The notes below the pieces were generated by a model. The model was not told the DNA's origin, searched no databases, and saw nothing but the letters and a program-made list of their open reading frames with translations. From Wolbachia endosymbiont (group B) of Hofmannophila pseudospretella (lineage in GTDB: Bacteria; Pseudomonadota; Alphaproteobacteria; Rickettsiales; Anaplasmataceae), in the NCBI RefSeq assembly GCF_964028515.1, contig NZ_OZ034788.1, positions 1,364,001 through 1,428,000 of the forward strand: a DNA stretch of 64,000 nucleotides. The letters run 5' to 3'. Positions 1-8,936 of this stretch are shown here, one piece after another. A program made the translations under genes and the position numbers. The first letter of the stretch is position 1, and every line of letters begins with the position of its first letter.

Positions 1-685
1 ACTTGAATGCACTGGTGCATTCAACAAGCGTGCGGAAGCAGCAAAGCATAATGCAGAGAGAGTAATTGTCTCTGCTCCAGTTTCAGATGCTGACGTAACC
101 ATAATTTACGGCGTAAATAACGATATACTAAAAAAGGAGCATAAGGTGATCTCAGCAGGCTCTTGTACTACAAACTGTCTGGCTCCGATTGTACAAGTTT
201 TACACTCCAATTTAGGTATAAAAAGCGGTTTTATGACCACTATACATGCCTATACGAATGATCAAAATATTCTTGATGGCAACCATAGAGACTTACGCAG
301 GGCAAGAGCTTGTGGCCTTTCTATGGTGCCAACTACAACCGGAGCGGCAAAAACAATTGGTTCTGTCATTCCTCAGTTAAAGGGTAAACTAGATGGTACT
401 GCTATTAGAGTTCCGGTTAGCAACGTTTCTATGGTTGATTTTAAATTTTTAGCTGATAAGAGAGCAACAACTAAGGAAATAAACGAAATATTTAAGAATT
501 CAGCAAATCATGTGTTTTCCGTATGTAACGAGCCTTTAGTTTCAATAGACTTTGTCCATAACCCTTATAGTGCAATTGTGGATTTAGCTGGTACATATGT
601 CACAGGTGATATCTGTAGAGTTGCAGCATGGTATGACAATGAATGGGCTTTTTCATTGAGAATGTTAGACATAGCGTTATTGTAA
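1..685 (+). CDS. gap: glyceraldehyde-3-phosphate dehydrogenase, 3' part (5' end outside window)
   Basis: Glycolytic enzyme that oxidises glyceraldehyde-3-phosphate to 1,3-bisphosphoglycerate with NAD. The reading frame is already open at base 2 (first residues LECTGAFNKR) and runs to TAA at 685, so the N-terminal NAD-binding half lies upstream of the window. The catalytic cysteine sits in SAGSCTTNCLAP, encoded near 150-180. The C-terminal catalytic domain follows, with the expected T-x-H-A-Y-T segment and an ending in WYDNEWAFSLRMLD. An ATG at 146 lies inside the conserved domain and is not the real start. tatC begins 3 bases downstream, so the two are probably co-transcribed. Housekeeping gene; it marks chromosomal sequence at the left edge. 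Confidence 0.95.
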   Translation, partial: LECTGAFNKRAEAAKHNAERVIVSAPVSDADVTIIYGVNNDILKKEHKVISAGSCTTNCLAPIVQVLHSNLGIKSGFMTTIHAYTNDQNILDGNHRDLRRARACGLSMVPTTTGAAKTIGSVIPQLKGKLDGTAIRVPVSNVSMVDFKFLADKRATTKEINEIFKNSANHVFSVCNEPLVSIDFVHNPYSAIVDLAGTYVTGDICRVAAWYDNEWAFSLRMLDIALL

Positions 686-688
686 AGT

Positions 689-1447
689 ATGAACGAAAAC
701 TCACAAAAATATGCTTCATTTTATGAGCACTTTGCGGAACTTAGAAAAAGAGTTATTTTTTGCTTTCTATTTTTTTGTGTTACCTTCGGGTTTTGTTACT
801 ACTTTAAAGAAAATATATACCGCTTTTTACTTGCACCTTTAATAGAAGTTACAAAAGATAGCAATGATTTTTCTCTAATCTATACAGACTTAACAGAAGC
901 GTTTTTTGTATATCTCAGGGTTGCAATAATGAGTGCACTGTTGTTTTCTTTTCCTGTGTTTGCATGGCAATTCTACATATTTCTAGCACCTGGCTTATAT
1001 AAGAGAGAAAGGGCAGTGTTATTGCCATACTTAATTGCAACACCGGTTTTGTTTGTAACGGGAGCCGCTGTAGTTTACTACTACATATTTCCCTTAGCCT
1101 GGAAATTTTTTATTGCTTTTGAACATAGCGGTAAATCTTTCGGTATACCGATAGAGTTTATGCCTTCAGTTAGTGAATATTTAGACCTTGTTCTCCAGTT
1201 TATGTTTGCATTTGGCACTGCATTCCAAATTCCAGTCATACTCACTTTAATGGTAAGAGTAGGGCTAATCACTGCACAAAGTTTGTCAAATAAACGCAGA
1301 ATTGCAATAGTGGTAATTTTCATTATTGCCGCAATCTTAACTCCACCTGATGTTCTGAGCCAAGTGGGGCTTGCAATTCCTATGCTGGTGTTATATGAGC
1401 TGTCTATCCTGATATGTAGATATATTGAGAAGAAAGCAAAGGATTGA
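689..1447 (+). CDS. tatC: Sec-independent protein translocase subunit TatC
   Basis: Integral membrane core subunit of the twin-arginine translocase, which exports folded proteins across the inner membrane and recognises the RR signal peptide. The 252-residue length is normal for the family. Visible features are the conserved N-terminus FYEHFAELRKRV (cytoplasmic, signal-peptide contact), about six hydrophobic segments, the first-loop segment FFVYLRVAIMSALLFSFPVF, and the family signature LAPGLYKRER. Late in the protein, ILTPPDVLSQ matches the conserved TPPD region. It starts at ATG 689, three bases after the GAPDH stop, suggesting translational coupling. TatA/B are not in this window. Confidence 0.95.
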   Translation: MNENSQKYASFYEHFAELRKRVIFCFLFFCVTFGFCYYFKENIYRFLLAPLIEVTKDSNDFSLIYTDLTEAFFVYLRVAIMSALLFSFPVFAWQFYIFLAPGLYKRERAVLLPYLIATPVLFVTGAAVVYYYIFPLAWKFFIAFEHSGKSFGIPIEFMPSVSEYLDLVLQFMFAFGTAFQIPVILTLMVRVGLITAQSLSNKRRIAIVVIFIIAAILTPPDVLSQVGLAIPMLVLYELSILICRYIEKKAKD

Positions 1448-1602
1448 ATCAAGAATATTATTTATAAACAAAGAATGAGCACCGGAGCGCTTTTTTTTGT
1501 TTGAGTGTTTTTGGCACCACAGCATTTTATTAATTTATTGACTTATTTGCTTAAATATATAGCAATTAAAGTATGTTATTATTTTGAATAGGAGAATTTT
1601 AT

Positions 1603-2643
1603 ATGCCAAAATATGAAGAGTTAAACGGAACACAACAAGGATCATATGATAAGTTACAGACTTCGATAAAAGAAGGTGAGAATATTATTAATCTTCTTAC
1701 AGGATTTTCAAAAGAGGATTTGCTGAAAATTCTTACTACTGTGAAATGTTTTAATAGCAACGATCAAGAACATACTCTAACACTGCTTGGCTATGCTATA
1801 AGTCTTAAGAACTCGTTAAGTAGTCAGAGATATATTACAAATATTCTAAATGTAGCTAAAGAGAAAGATATATTAGAAGAAGTTCTTACTAATGCGAATA
1901 TAAAGATCAAGTTTCCAAATGGTCAAGAATGTACTTTAACACCACTTGTCAATGCTATTGCTATTAATAAACAGAAAGGCATTCAAGCTATCCTAGATGT
2001 AGCTGAAAGAAATAGTATATTAGAAAAAGTTCTTACTACTGCGAATATAAAGATCAGGCCTTCAGATGGTGAAGAACATACTCTAACACCGCTTGACTAT
2101 GCTATAAGTCTTGATAATCAGGAAGCTAGTCATAAAAGCATTGAAGCTATTCTAGATGCAGCTAAAAATGATAATATGTTAGAAAAAGCTTTCGCTAATG
2201 TAAGAAAAGATCATCTTAACAAAACCAAGGAGGTTTTAGAAATATTAAAAAATCAAGAACAAGATGAAAAGGAAAAAACTAAAATTGATGGTTGGCTGGA
2301 AGTACTTAAAAAGATCATTTCTGGTTGCGAAAGTCAGGAACAATCTTCAGTAGCTGAAAGCAGCGTACCTCAAACTGAAGGAAATATAACTAAAGATACA
2401 GTAAAAACTACTAATAAACCAATAATCATTGGTAGTGTTTGTGGTGCCATAGCTGCATTGGCAGTTGGGTTAGGATTGTATTTTAGTGCTGCATTACCGG
2501 TATTGCCTATAATTGGTATAGCTGTAGCTGCTGCTGTATTAGTTGGACTTGTTGCTGGTGGTATTACATATGTAATGTCAAAGCTTAGTGAGAATCTAGA
2601 TATAGCTAAAGTAAGACAAGGAGTTGTTGATAGTAAGGGGTAA
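1603..2643 (+). CDS. Wolbachia-type repeat protein with two C-terminal membrane segments
   Basis: 346-residue protein of unknown function. Residues about 30-200 hold three imperfect repeats of 45-50 residues, each with a block like ANIKI..(N/D)GxEHTLTPLxYAI followed by AILDVAxxxxILEKVL. This is ankyrin-like in layout (TPL.YAI resembles TPLHxA) but diverged. A charged, Ser/Gln-rich linker follows (about 210-265), then two strongly hydrophobic segments (about 268-295 and 300-325) separated by a short turn, which should form a membrane hairpin. An AGGAG ribosome-binding site precedes ATG 1603, and a strong terminator follows the stop, so it is a single-gene unit. The plan of repeats plus C-terminal hairpin recurs in Wolbachia accessory proteins; a host-interface role is inference. 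Confidence 0.75.
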   Translation: MPKYEELNGTQQGSYDKLQTSIKEGENIINLLTGFSKEDLLKILTTVKCFNSNDQEHTLTLLGYAISLKNSLSSQRYITNILNVAKEKDILEEVLTNANIKIKFPNGQECTLTPLVNAIAINKQKGIQAILDVAERNSILEKVLTTANIKIRPSDGEEHTLTPLDYAISLDNQEASHKSIEAILDAAKNDNMLEKAFANVRKDHLNKTKEVLEILKNQEQDEKEKTKIDGWLEVLKKIISGCESQEQSSVAESSVPQTEGNITKDTVKTTNKPIIIGSVCGAIAALAVGLGLYFSAALPVLPIIGIAVAAAVLVGLVAGGITYVMSKLSENLDIAKVRQGVVDSKG

Positions 2644-2659
2644 CAGTATATAGTTAAGT

Positions 2660-2686
2660 AAAAGGAAGAAGTGACTTCTTCCTTTT
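2660..2686 (+). terminator. intrinsic terminator after the repeat/TM gene
   Basis: A perfect 12-bp stem (AAAAGGAAGAAG / CTTCTTCCTTTT) with a TGA loop, 17 bases past the stop at 2643. The stem is purine/pyrimidine asymmetric and ends in a T run on the 3' arm, as expected of a rho-independent terminator. The hairpin is symmetrical, so it could also act from the other strand. Confidence 0.75.
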
Positions 2687-2840
2687 CTTCAGGTTTTCTA
2701 TTGATCGTATATTCACAGCATTAAGTTCGATAGGTTGCTGTGTAAAAGATTAGGAAGTAGTTTTGTTAGTATTGAAAATTATAGCTCTTTTCCTAATAGT
2801 GTGAACATGATGGAATAGGTAAAGTAGCGAGGAGATGTGA

Positions 2841-3002
2841 ATGCCAGCAGCATATAGTTATGATTTAAGGAAAAAAGCATTGGATGTAGGGGAAAGTAGA
2901 GCATTTGTAGCCAAGAGGTTTAAAGTTAACATTCTATGAATGGCAAAAAGGTGCAAGAAAATAGGTGATTTTAAATCAAAATGTAGATCCAATAGAGCGT
3001 GA
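2841..3002 (+). pseudogene. remnant of an IS630-family transposase N-terminus (unrelated to the three intact copies)
   Basis: Starting at ATG 2841, after a GAGGAG ribosome-binding site, the frame reads MPAAYSYDLRKKALD, then GESRAFVAKRFKV, the typical helix-turn-helix start of IS630/Tc1-type transposases. The frame then breaks: FYEWQK is in another frame, and KKIGDFKSK returns in a third. Only about 50 codons survive, with at least two frameshifts. The rest of the transposase and any terminal repeats are not recognisable. It is a dead fragment and does not match the IS630 copies at 7838, 21399 and 62185. Confidence 0.65.
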
Positions 3003-3083
3003 TTGATATCTTGCTAGTAATAGTGTAACAGCTTTTATTAAGATATTTTTTTACCATACGGCAGCAATAACAAAGTTAGAAAA

Positions 3084-3416
3084 TTGATGGCTGAATATGT
3101 TGGCATTGATAAACAGTATATTATGCTTCAAGCAATATTTACTTTAGTAGCTTCTACAACTTTTTTTAGTATAGCTTCTTCTTGGTGCTGTGTACCAACA
3201 GCAGTATTTGCACTTGCTACGTGTTTCTTTGTTAAAAATGATGTACATGCTGCATTTTCTGCAAAAGAACTTTCTCCTGAGTTTGCCGAAATTATTACTG
3301 AAAAAGTAGTAAATAATGTTGAGCTCAATGCAGAAGACAACTCTCAATCGAGAAGCTACTTGTATGAGACTGTGTTATATAGTGAAACTAGATTTCACCT
3401 TTACACATCTAGATAA
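3084..3416 (+). CDS. hypothetical protein, 110 residues, hydrophobic N-half
   Basis: I do not recognise this protein. It begins MMAEYVGIDKQYIM and has one or two hydrophobic stretches between about residues 15 and 50 (FTLVASTTFF, VFALATCFFV), followed by an acidic tail (SPEFAEIITEKVV, NVELNAEDNSQS). No clear ribosome-binding site precedes ATG 3087 or 3084. It lies just after a transposase remnant and may itself be a fragment of a larger membrane-hairpin protein. The codon pattern is compatible with coding, but reality as a gene is uncertain. Confidence 0.4.
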   Translation: MMAEYVGIDKQYIMLQAIFTLVASTTFFSIASSWCCVPTAVFALATCFFVKNDVHAAFSAKELSPEFAEIITEKVVNNVELNAEDNSQSRSYLYETVLYSETRFHLYTSR

Positions 3417-3563
3417 GGGGTAACAGAAGACACTAGAATGACAAAATCGTTATTCTGCTACGCATTATCGCCGTATAACTATAGCTATATATGAACTAAA
3501 AAAGTAATATTCACTAGATCTTAATATTTTAGATCTATATTTCAATAAAATATTACAATTAGT

Positions 3564-4748
3564 ATGAATGATCCATTTAAAAGTGAGGATTATAAAAAAA
3601 ATCTCGATTCTCTGATCAAAGCTATAAAGCTAGGAAATTCAGAGAAACAATATGGTAAAACAGTAACAGATTTATCTCATGCTTTAGAGGGTTTTACAGA
3701 TAAGGCAGAAGATGTAGCTAAGCTTGTTATACGTGATGACTTGAATAATGGTGTAAAGAAGGCAAATAAAAAGCCATTAATTCTTAGGATATTCAATAGA
3801 ATATTAGGAAGAGATGTTTCGATTAGGAATATAAGTAATTTTATAAAAGATAAATTGCCTCCTTCAACTGTTAGAACAGCAATCGAATATACAGATGTTA
3901 TTCAAAAAATTTCAGATTTAGAGCGAATAGAAAGAAGTCAAGATAAATATAGGTCATATGGAATAAATTTAGAAAATAGACAGCAAAAGAAAAATCTCTT
4001 ATATGAACGAGAAGATTCAGGTTATGGAGGTTCATTAAACGAAGATCCTGAGTATGAAGAAATATCAAATTATCAAGAGGAAAAAAGTAAATCTTTAACA
4101 AAAGATTTGCGTAATCTACAATCAATTAAAGAGGAGCCGATTTATGCAACAATCTCTAAAGAACATATAGAAGCAAAAAGAGAACATAGGAAGAAACAAC
4201 AACTTCAATCTCTTGCACCACCAAAACCACCAAGAGTACCACTAGTACCAGAGAAAATGTTTACTGCCAATCAAAAAATTAGACAAGAACCGAAAAAAGA
4301 TAAACCTGCAGTACCACCAAAGCCTAAAGATTTAGGCGAAAAAGTAAGCACAGAGCGAAAAATAGTAGTAGAAAAATTAGCTGAGAGTAACCCTATACTA
4401 CCACTAAAATCTAAAAATCAAGATGGTAAAGAATCAGCAAAAAAAGCTGATGGACCAAAAGTACTAGTAGTTGCTATGAAAAAAGAAGTGACTCGCGAGA
4501 GTAGTAAAGTAAAGGCATTAAAAGAAAGATTTGAGCGAAATCAAGTAAAGAACGTGTTGCCTGCTGAAAACAAAACTACTTCAGTAACACAAACGGATAT
4601 CAGTGTGAAGAGAAAACAATCTCGTTCATTTCCAGTAGGGAATAAAAAATCTTCGATCAACCATCTTGCCAGCAAAAATTTACCTTCCACGAATGTAAGT
4701 GTAAAAGAAATGGTTGCACGAATTGAAAACAGAAAAGATGGAAGATAG
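3564..4748 (+). CDS. proline-rich hydrophilic protein with an EPIYA motif; candidate secreted effector
   Basis: 394-residue, highly charged protein with no signal peptide or membrane segment. Residues 1-120 look helical (ALEGFTDKAEDVAKLVIRDD, FNRILGRDV). The middle carries tyrosine motifs in acidic context: DSGYGG (151-156), DPEYEEI (161-167) and a perfect EPIYA at 191-195. Then come proline-rich runs of SH3-ligand type: PPKPPRVPLVP (219-229) and AVPPKPKD (249-256). The C-terminal half is Lys/Ser-rich and low in complexity. EPIYA motifs are known phosphotyrosine sites in several bacterial type IV/III effectors (CagA, AnkA, Tarp-like proteins), and Wolbachia has a type IV secretion system. An effector role is inferred from motifs only. 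It stands alone between two intergenic regions. Confidence 0.7.
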   Translation: MNDPFKSEDYKKNLDSLIKAIKLGNSEKQYGKTVTDLSHALEGFTDKAEDVAKLVIRDDLNNGVKKANKKPLILRIFNRILGRDVSIRNISNFIKDKLPPSTVRTAIEYTDVIQKISDLERIERSQDKYRSYGINLENRQQKKNLLYEREDSGYGGSLNEDPEYEEISNYQEEKSKSLTKDLRNLQSIKEEPIYATISKEHIEAKREHRKKQQLQSLAPPKPPRVPLVPEKMFTANQKIRQEPKKDKPAVPPKPKDLGEKVSTERKIVVEKLAESNPILPLKSKNQDGKESAKKADGPKVLVVAMKKEVTRESSKVKALKERFERNQVKNVLPAENKTTSVTQTDISVKRKQSRSFPVGNKKSSINHLASKNLPSTNVSVKEMVARIENRKDGR

Positions 4749-4905
4749 TAATATTTTGGTATTTCCCTATTCATGAAAATTAGCTCTTATCATAACATTT
4801 TTACAGCCATAAGAGGAAGTTTTTATAGGATTGGGGCTAAAGAAAACTTGCATGTAAATGTATCAAGGTATAAAATTGTAGATATTGAAAATGAATAGGT
4901 TAGTT

Positions 4906-5505
4906 ATGAATCTTGTAACAAAATCCGCTATCGATTTTACTGCTTCGGCTGTTCTCGCTAATGGAAAAATAGTTGATGATTTCTGTTTAAGTAAACATAT
5001 AAAGGATAAGTATGCTGTCCTTTTTTTCTATCCACTTGATTTTACTTTTGTCTGTCCAACTGAGTTGATATCATTTAGCAACAAAATAGAAGATTTTTCA
5101 AAACGTAATGTTGAAGTGATAGGAATAAGTATAGATTCAAAATTTTCACACTATAAATGGCGAAACACTCCAGTTAATGATGGTGGTATTGGAGAGGTTA
5201 GCTACACTTTAGTGTCTGATATCAAAAAGTCTATATCAAGAGACTATGGGGTCTTATATGATGACTCAATTGCACTAAGAGCAACTTTTGTTATTGATGA
5301 TAAATTTGTTGTGCGTCATCAATCGATAAATGATTTTCCTTTAGGACGTAATGTCGATGAGTTTATTAGAATTATTGATGCAATAAAACATAATGAAGAG
5401 CATGGTGAAGTATGTCCAGCAGGGTGGAAAAAAGGCAAGCCTGCGATGCAGGCAAGCGATGAAGGAGTGGCTGATTATCTAAACTCACACAGTGCAGAAT
5501 TGTAA
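4906..5505 (+). CDS. peroxiredoxin (AhpC/TSA family, 2-Cys type)
   Basis: Thiol peroxidase that reduces hydrogen peroxide and organic peroxides. Counted from ATG 4906 (199 residues), the peroxidatic cysteine is Cys50 in FYPLDFTFVCPTEL, and the resolving cysteine is about Cys170 in EVCPAGW, making it a typical 2-Cys enzyme. The frame is open upstream to TTG 4885 and ATG 4891, but MNLVTKSAIDF at 4906 is the natural family start. The 3' end overlaps the start of the thioredoxin reductase gene by 14 bases, so the peroxidase and a reductase of its electron chain are in one operon. Cytoplasmic. Confidence 0.9.
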   Translation: MNLVTKSAIDFTASAVLANGKIVDDFCLSKHIKDKYAVLFFYPLDFTFVCPTELISFSNKIEDFSKRNVEVIGISIDSKFSHYKWRNTPVNDGGIGEVSYTLVSDIKKSISRDYGVLYDDSIALRATFVIDDKFVVRHQSINDFPLGRNVDEFIRIIDAIKHNEEHGEVCPAGWKKGKPAMQASDEGVADYLNSHSAEL

Positions 5506-6439
5506 ATTGAGTACAAAAGTTCTTATTATTGGATCTGGAGCAGCGGGTTATGCTGCTGCTATATATGCAGCACGTGCAAATTTAGAGCCAATTGTAGTCA
5601 CAGGAATGCAACCTGGTGGTCAGCTTACAATTACTACGGATGTTGAAAACTATCCAGGTTTTGTTTCTATACAAGGTCCAGAACTCATGGAACAAAAGAG
5701 GTTGCATGCAGAGAAGGTGGGGGCAAGGGTAATAAATGACGAAATAAAAAGCGTTGAACAACTTGAGGATTCTAATGAGTATAGATTTAGATCTTGTGGT
5801 AATGTTAGTGACTACTATTCGAATGCAATTATAATCGCAGCTGGTGCGCAAGCGAAGTGGCTTGGCCTGGAGAGTGAAAAGAAATTTCAAGGTTATGGGG
5901 TTTCAGCATGTGCAACTTGTGATGGCGCATTTTTTCGGAATAAAGTTGTAGCTGTGATTGGTGGTGGAAATACCGCAGTTGAAGAGGCAATATTTTTAAC
6001 TCGATTTGCTAAAGAAGTTATACTGATACACAGGCGTGATAAGTTAAGAGCAGAGAAAGTAATGCAAGACAGGCTCTTTAAAAATGATAAGATAAAGGTA
6101 ATATGGAATCATACCGTAGAGCAGATTCTTGGAGAAGAAAATCCTAAAAAAGTTACTGGCATTACAATTAAATCGACAGACATCAATAAAACCCAGGAAT
6201 TGAAAGTAGATGGAGTGTTCATTGCAATTGGGCATGCACCAAATACAGGTATTTTTAAGGGCTTTGTTGAAATGGACCAGCAAGGTTATATAATTACGAA
6301 ACCTGGAACAACTCTAACCAGTAGGGAAGGGGTATTTGCCGCTGGTGATGTTCAAGATAAGGTATATCGTCAGGCAGTAGTTGCAGCAGGTACAGGGTGC
6401 ATGGCTGCACTTGATGCAGAAAAATTTTTGGAATCATAA
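5492..6439 (+). CDS. trxB: thioredoxin-disulfide reductase
   Basis: FAD-dependent, NADPH-using flavoenzyme that reduces thioredoxin. 315 residues, normal for the low-molecular-weight bacterial type. The FAD-binding motif IGSGAAGYAAAIYAARAN is at about 13-30. The redox-active disulfide is CATCDG at about Cys140/Cys143. The second nucleotide-binding motif is VIGGGNTAVEEA at about 155, and the C-terminal FAD site is GVFAAGDV. It starts at GTG 5492, overlapping the peroxiredoxin stop; TTG 5507 is an alternative start. The pairing with the peroxiredoxin points to one peroxide-detoxifying unit. Confidence 0.95.
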   Translation: MQNCKLSTKVLIIGSGAAGYAAAIYAARANLEPIVVTGMQPGGQLTITTDVENYPGFVSIQGPELMEQKRLHAEKVGARVINDEIKSVEQLEDSNEYRFRSCGNVSDYYSNAIIIAAGAQAKWLGLESEKKFQGYGVSACATCDGAFFRNKVVAVIGGGNTAVEEAIFLTRFAKEVILIHRRDKLRAEKVMQDRLFKNDKIKVIWNHTVEQILGEENPKKVTGITIKSTDINKTQELKVDGVFIAIGHAPNTGIFKGFVEMDQQGYIITKPGTTLTSREGVFAAGDVQDKVYRQAVVAAGTGCMAALDAEKFLES

Positions 6440-6529
6440 TTAGTTCTAAAATTTTTAATTAAACTCCTTACAATTTTCTTTGTTTTTTGATAATTATGTT
6501 AATGAATTATAGATTGGGGGGAATTTAGT

Positions 6530-7888
6530 ATGCTTTCGCAAAATAATGTAGATTTTGGAAGAAGGGTTGTTAGTGATGTAGGATTACGATCTCAAAATCA
6601 AACAACTTCAGGACAATCAACAGCAAAATTATTTAAAGCTATTGATGATGAAAATTTAGAAAATTTTAAGCAAGCTCTGGCAGAAGGTGCAAATGTTAAT
6701 GCGTTTGATAATGGATATACATCATTAATGACTATTATCGTGAATGGTGATGATAGTCCTACAAACTTAAAAATGATGACTTTGCTTTTACAGCACCAGA
6801 ATTTAAATGTTAATATTCAAGAAACTAAAGAACGCAATACAGCTCTACATCTAGCTTTTCTTATGGAAAATAGAAGTTTTGTAGAGATTTTACTGAGACA
6901 TTCTAGTATTGATACAAACGTGAGAAATAGAGTCCTTCTTCTGAAAGATGAATATCTTGAACCTCGATATGATGGGTTTAGAGCAGTTTTTATAGACAAT
7001 CCATCTTACCAACAATGTTTTTTTTATACTCCTCAGGAACATATTGAAAAAATAGGGCGAATACAAAAAAAGAAGTTTTCATATCTTACAATAGAAATAC
7101 AAAAAGCACAAACAGGAAAAGAATTATTAAATGCTCTTTCTGGTAGAAAGATTGACCAAGCAAAAATACTATTAAATCAAGATCTCAACCCTAATTGTTG
7201 GAACAGAAATTTCAATGGAGAAATAGAAACACCACTTAGCCTGATTATCAAATCATGTTTACAAGGAATAATACAAGACAACGAGGAAGTATTGACTAAA
7301 CTTTTAAAACATAAGGAGCTAGATTTTAGTCAAATAAAACCAATACCAGCTATAGAACGAAATCAATGGGTAAAGCAAATAATTGAACGAACTATTAAAG
7401 AGCGATTAACTGATACTATTGATAAAAAAGATTTGGATAGTGTGAAAGAATTAGTGAAAGATAACTGTTTCATAAATCATGCAATTGTTACTGCTGCGTT
7501 GAGGAATGTTCATAATCTAATCGAATCTATTAAAAATTATCTAATTGAGAAATTTCCTGCAACTGTAGAACAGTCTTCAGCAAATGCACATAATGTTGCT
7601 CCGGAAATAAACGATGGGCTTATTGCTCAAGAATTGCAGCGACTTGAAAACCTGGAAGGTGAACTTGAAAGAACAAAGGCTCAACTTGCAGAAAAAGAGC
7701 AAGAGCTGAATAAGGTCGTAAACGAAAGAACAAGAGATACTAGCAAAATTTCACAGTTAGAAAGGGAGTTGAGACAAGTAAGGCAGGATAATCAAGAAAG
7801 AATTCACACTTTCACTGATCAAGTAGCTCGACTTATACCAAAATCCATTACTGACCGAACAAATAAGAAACATTACAAACTCGTTTAA
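6530..7888 (+). CDS. ankyrin-repeat/coiled-coil protein, 3' end replaced by IS630 sequence
   Basis: 452 residues as read. Ankyrin-like repeats occupy about residues 30-150 (e.g. KERNTALHLAFLMENRSFVEILLRH), with a second degenerate set around 195-340 (SGRKIDQAKILLNQDLNPN). A long heptad coiled coil covers about 365-430 (ENLEGELERTKAQLAEKEQEL). The IS630 element begins at 7838, so the last 17 codons (PKSITDRTNKKHYKLV, stop) are IS sequence, and the true protein ended or continued elsewhere. If the IS and one TA are removed, the frame meets a TAA at once, while a plausible C-terminal membrane fragment lies in another frame at 8937. Ankyrin proteins of this kind are abundant in Wolbachia and are usually considered host-interaction candidates. 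GGGGG precedes the ATG by about ten bases. Confidence 0.75.
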   Translation: MLSQNNVDFGRRVVSDVGLRSQNQTTSGQSTAKLFKAIDDENLENFKQALAEGANVNAFDNGYTSLMTIIVNGDDSPTNLKMMTLLLQHQNLNVNIQETKERNTALHLAFLMENRSFVEILLRHSSIDTNVRNRVLLLKDEYLEPRYDGFRAVFIDNPSYQQCFFYTPQEHIEKIGRIQKKKFSYLTIEIQKAQTGKELLNALSGRKIDQAKILLNQDLNPNCWNRNFNGEIETPLSLIIKSCLQGIIQDNEEVLTKLLKHKELDFSQIKPIPAIERNQWVKQIIERTIKERLTDTIDKKDLDSVKELVKDNCFINHAIVTAALRNVHNLIESIKNYLIEKFPATVEQSSANAHNVAPEINDGLIAQELQRLENLEGELERTKAQLAEKEQELNKVVNERTRDTSKISQLERELRQVRQDNQERIHTFTDQVARLIPKSITDRTNKKHYKLV

Positions 7889-8261
7889 TAGTAGTACTGG
7901 AAATATTGACAATAAAATTACACAAAACATCTTCAAGTAAACCTATGGTATCGTAGATACTATTGCGTAAAGTATTGTATTTGATATATTGCCACAACCT
8001 TTCAACAGGATTCAGTTCCGGTGAATAAGGAGGCAAGTATATGATGGTAATGTTTTCCTGAATTTTCAAACTTTTTGATCTATGCCAACTTGCACAATCC
8101 ATTACAAGAAAGGCTTCTTTCGTGCCTAAATCTTTCGACATCTGCTCCAGAAATATATTCATACAATCAGTGTTTACATATGGAGCAAGTAGGCTAATTT
8201 TCTTACCACTTCTTGGATTTACCGCACTGTAGATATAGAAATTTTGTCTACCAATTTTCAT
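7848..8261 (-). CDS. IS630 transposase, catalytic frame (orfB), copy 1
   Basis: 137 residues from the first ATG, but the frame is open upstream to the T-run of orfA, where FDESRFGTHSKIG supplies the first catalytic Asp. Here FLVMDCASWH gives the second Asp and NPVERLWQYIK the Glu of the DDE triad; PYSPELNPVE is the classic IS630 signature. It is probably translated only as a frameshift fusion with orfA. Confidence 0.85.
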   Translation of the reverse strand: MKIGRQNFYIYSAVNPRSGKKISLLAPYVNTDCMNIFLEQMSKDLGTKEAFLVMDCASWHRSKSLKIQENITIIYLPPYSPELNPVERLWQYIKYNTLRNSIYDTIGLLEDVLCNFIVNISSTTIKRVCNVSYLFGQ

Positions 8262-8334
8262 TTTAACCTGTGTTCTGACCCCTTTTTTAAACCATCCGTG
8301 TCCGATTTTTGAATGAGTTCCAAATCGTGATTCA

Positions 8335-8853
8335 TCAAAAAAATACCTCCTTTTCAGGGTGGGAATTGACTATTTTATTGAAGTATTTTTTAAACTCTTC
8401 TTGCTTGTTTTTATCTTGTTTATGGTGAATTGGCCTCGGTGTTATGTAAGAAAACTTCATCCTTTGTATCTCACGGTGCACTGTTGATTTGCTAATGTTT
8501 AGGCCAAATTCCTCTGAGATTTTTATTTGCACTTCCTTAATAGTAATATTTGGATTTCTTTCTACCCATATTTCAATTTGCTCACGTTGATTTTTGTTTA
8601 ATTTGCTTTTTCTTCGCCGCTGAGACGGGGAAAATAATCTTTCTACTCTACCAAATTTTAGATGCTTTATCCATTCAGTCAAAGCAGTCCTTGAAATTTT
8701 ACATATTCTTGCCACAGCGCTTATACTACTTTCTTTTCCTGCTATCACCGCTTGTAACTTTTTTGAAACATATGCGTTATTTCTGACCTTTTTTAACATT
8801 TCTTTCGCCAAATTTACAACTTTTTCGTCTAATAGTTTTGACCTTAATGCCAT
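8335..8853 (-). CDS. IS630 transposase, N-terminal frame (orfA), copy 1
   Basis: 172 residues holding the DNA-binding half: two helix-turn-helix regions (SAVARICKISRTALTEWIK and the later FGLNISKSTVHREIQRM). It ends in PEKEVFF just after a run of seven T. A -1 shift on that run would join it to the catalytic half, reading FFDESRFGTHS with the first DDE aspartate. So orfA and orfB are probably one transposase made by programmed frameshifting. The protein is identical in all three copies in this window. Confidence 0.85.
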   Translation of the reverse strand: MALRSKLLDEKVVNLAKEMLKKVRNNAYVSKKLQAVIAGKESSISAVARICKISRTALTEWIKHLKFGRVERLFSPSQRRRKSKLNKNQREQIEIWVERNPNITIKEVQIKISEEFGLNISKSTVHREIQRMKFSYITPRPIHHKQDKNKQEEFKKYFNKIVNSHPEKEVFF

Positions 8854-8936
8854 TTATACCTCTCTATTTTATCTACTTTAGTATCACTTCTTTCCCATTA
8901 TTGTCTATCTGTTCTTTATATAGTGGGAATTGGTAT

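Larger units (their letters stand above)
7838..8933 (-). mobile_element. IS630-family insertion sequence, copy 1
   Basis: 1096 bp flanked by TA on both sides (7836-7837 and 8934-8935), the IS630/Tc1 target duplication. The ends are short imperfect inverted repeats, CCAATTCCCAC at the transposase-start end and CCAAAATCCATTAC at the other. It carries two overlapping-phase transposase frames on the minus strand. The same element with the same length occurs at 21399-22494 and 62185-63280. Confidence 0.9.

Noticed and set aside
1471..1500. possible terminator after tatC (CCGGAGCGC followed by eight T)
   Set aside because: The T-run is good but I could find only a three-base stem; not strong enough to list.
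8550..8786. 78-codon ORF antisense to IS630 orfA (also at 21546 and 62897)
   Set aside because: Mirror frame of the transposase, repeated only because the IS is repeated; no ribosome-binding site or family features.
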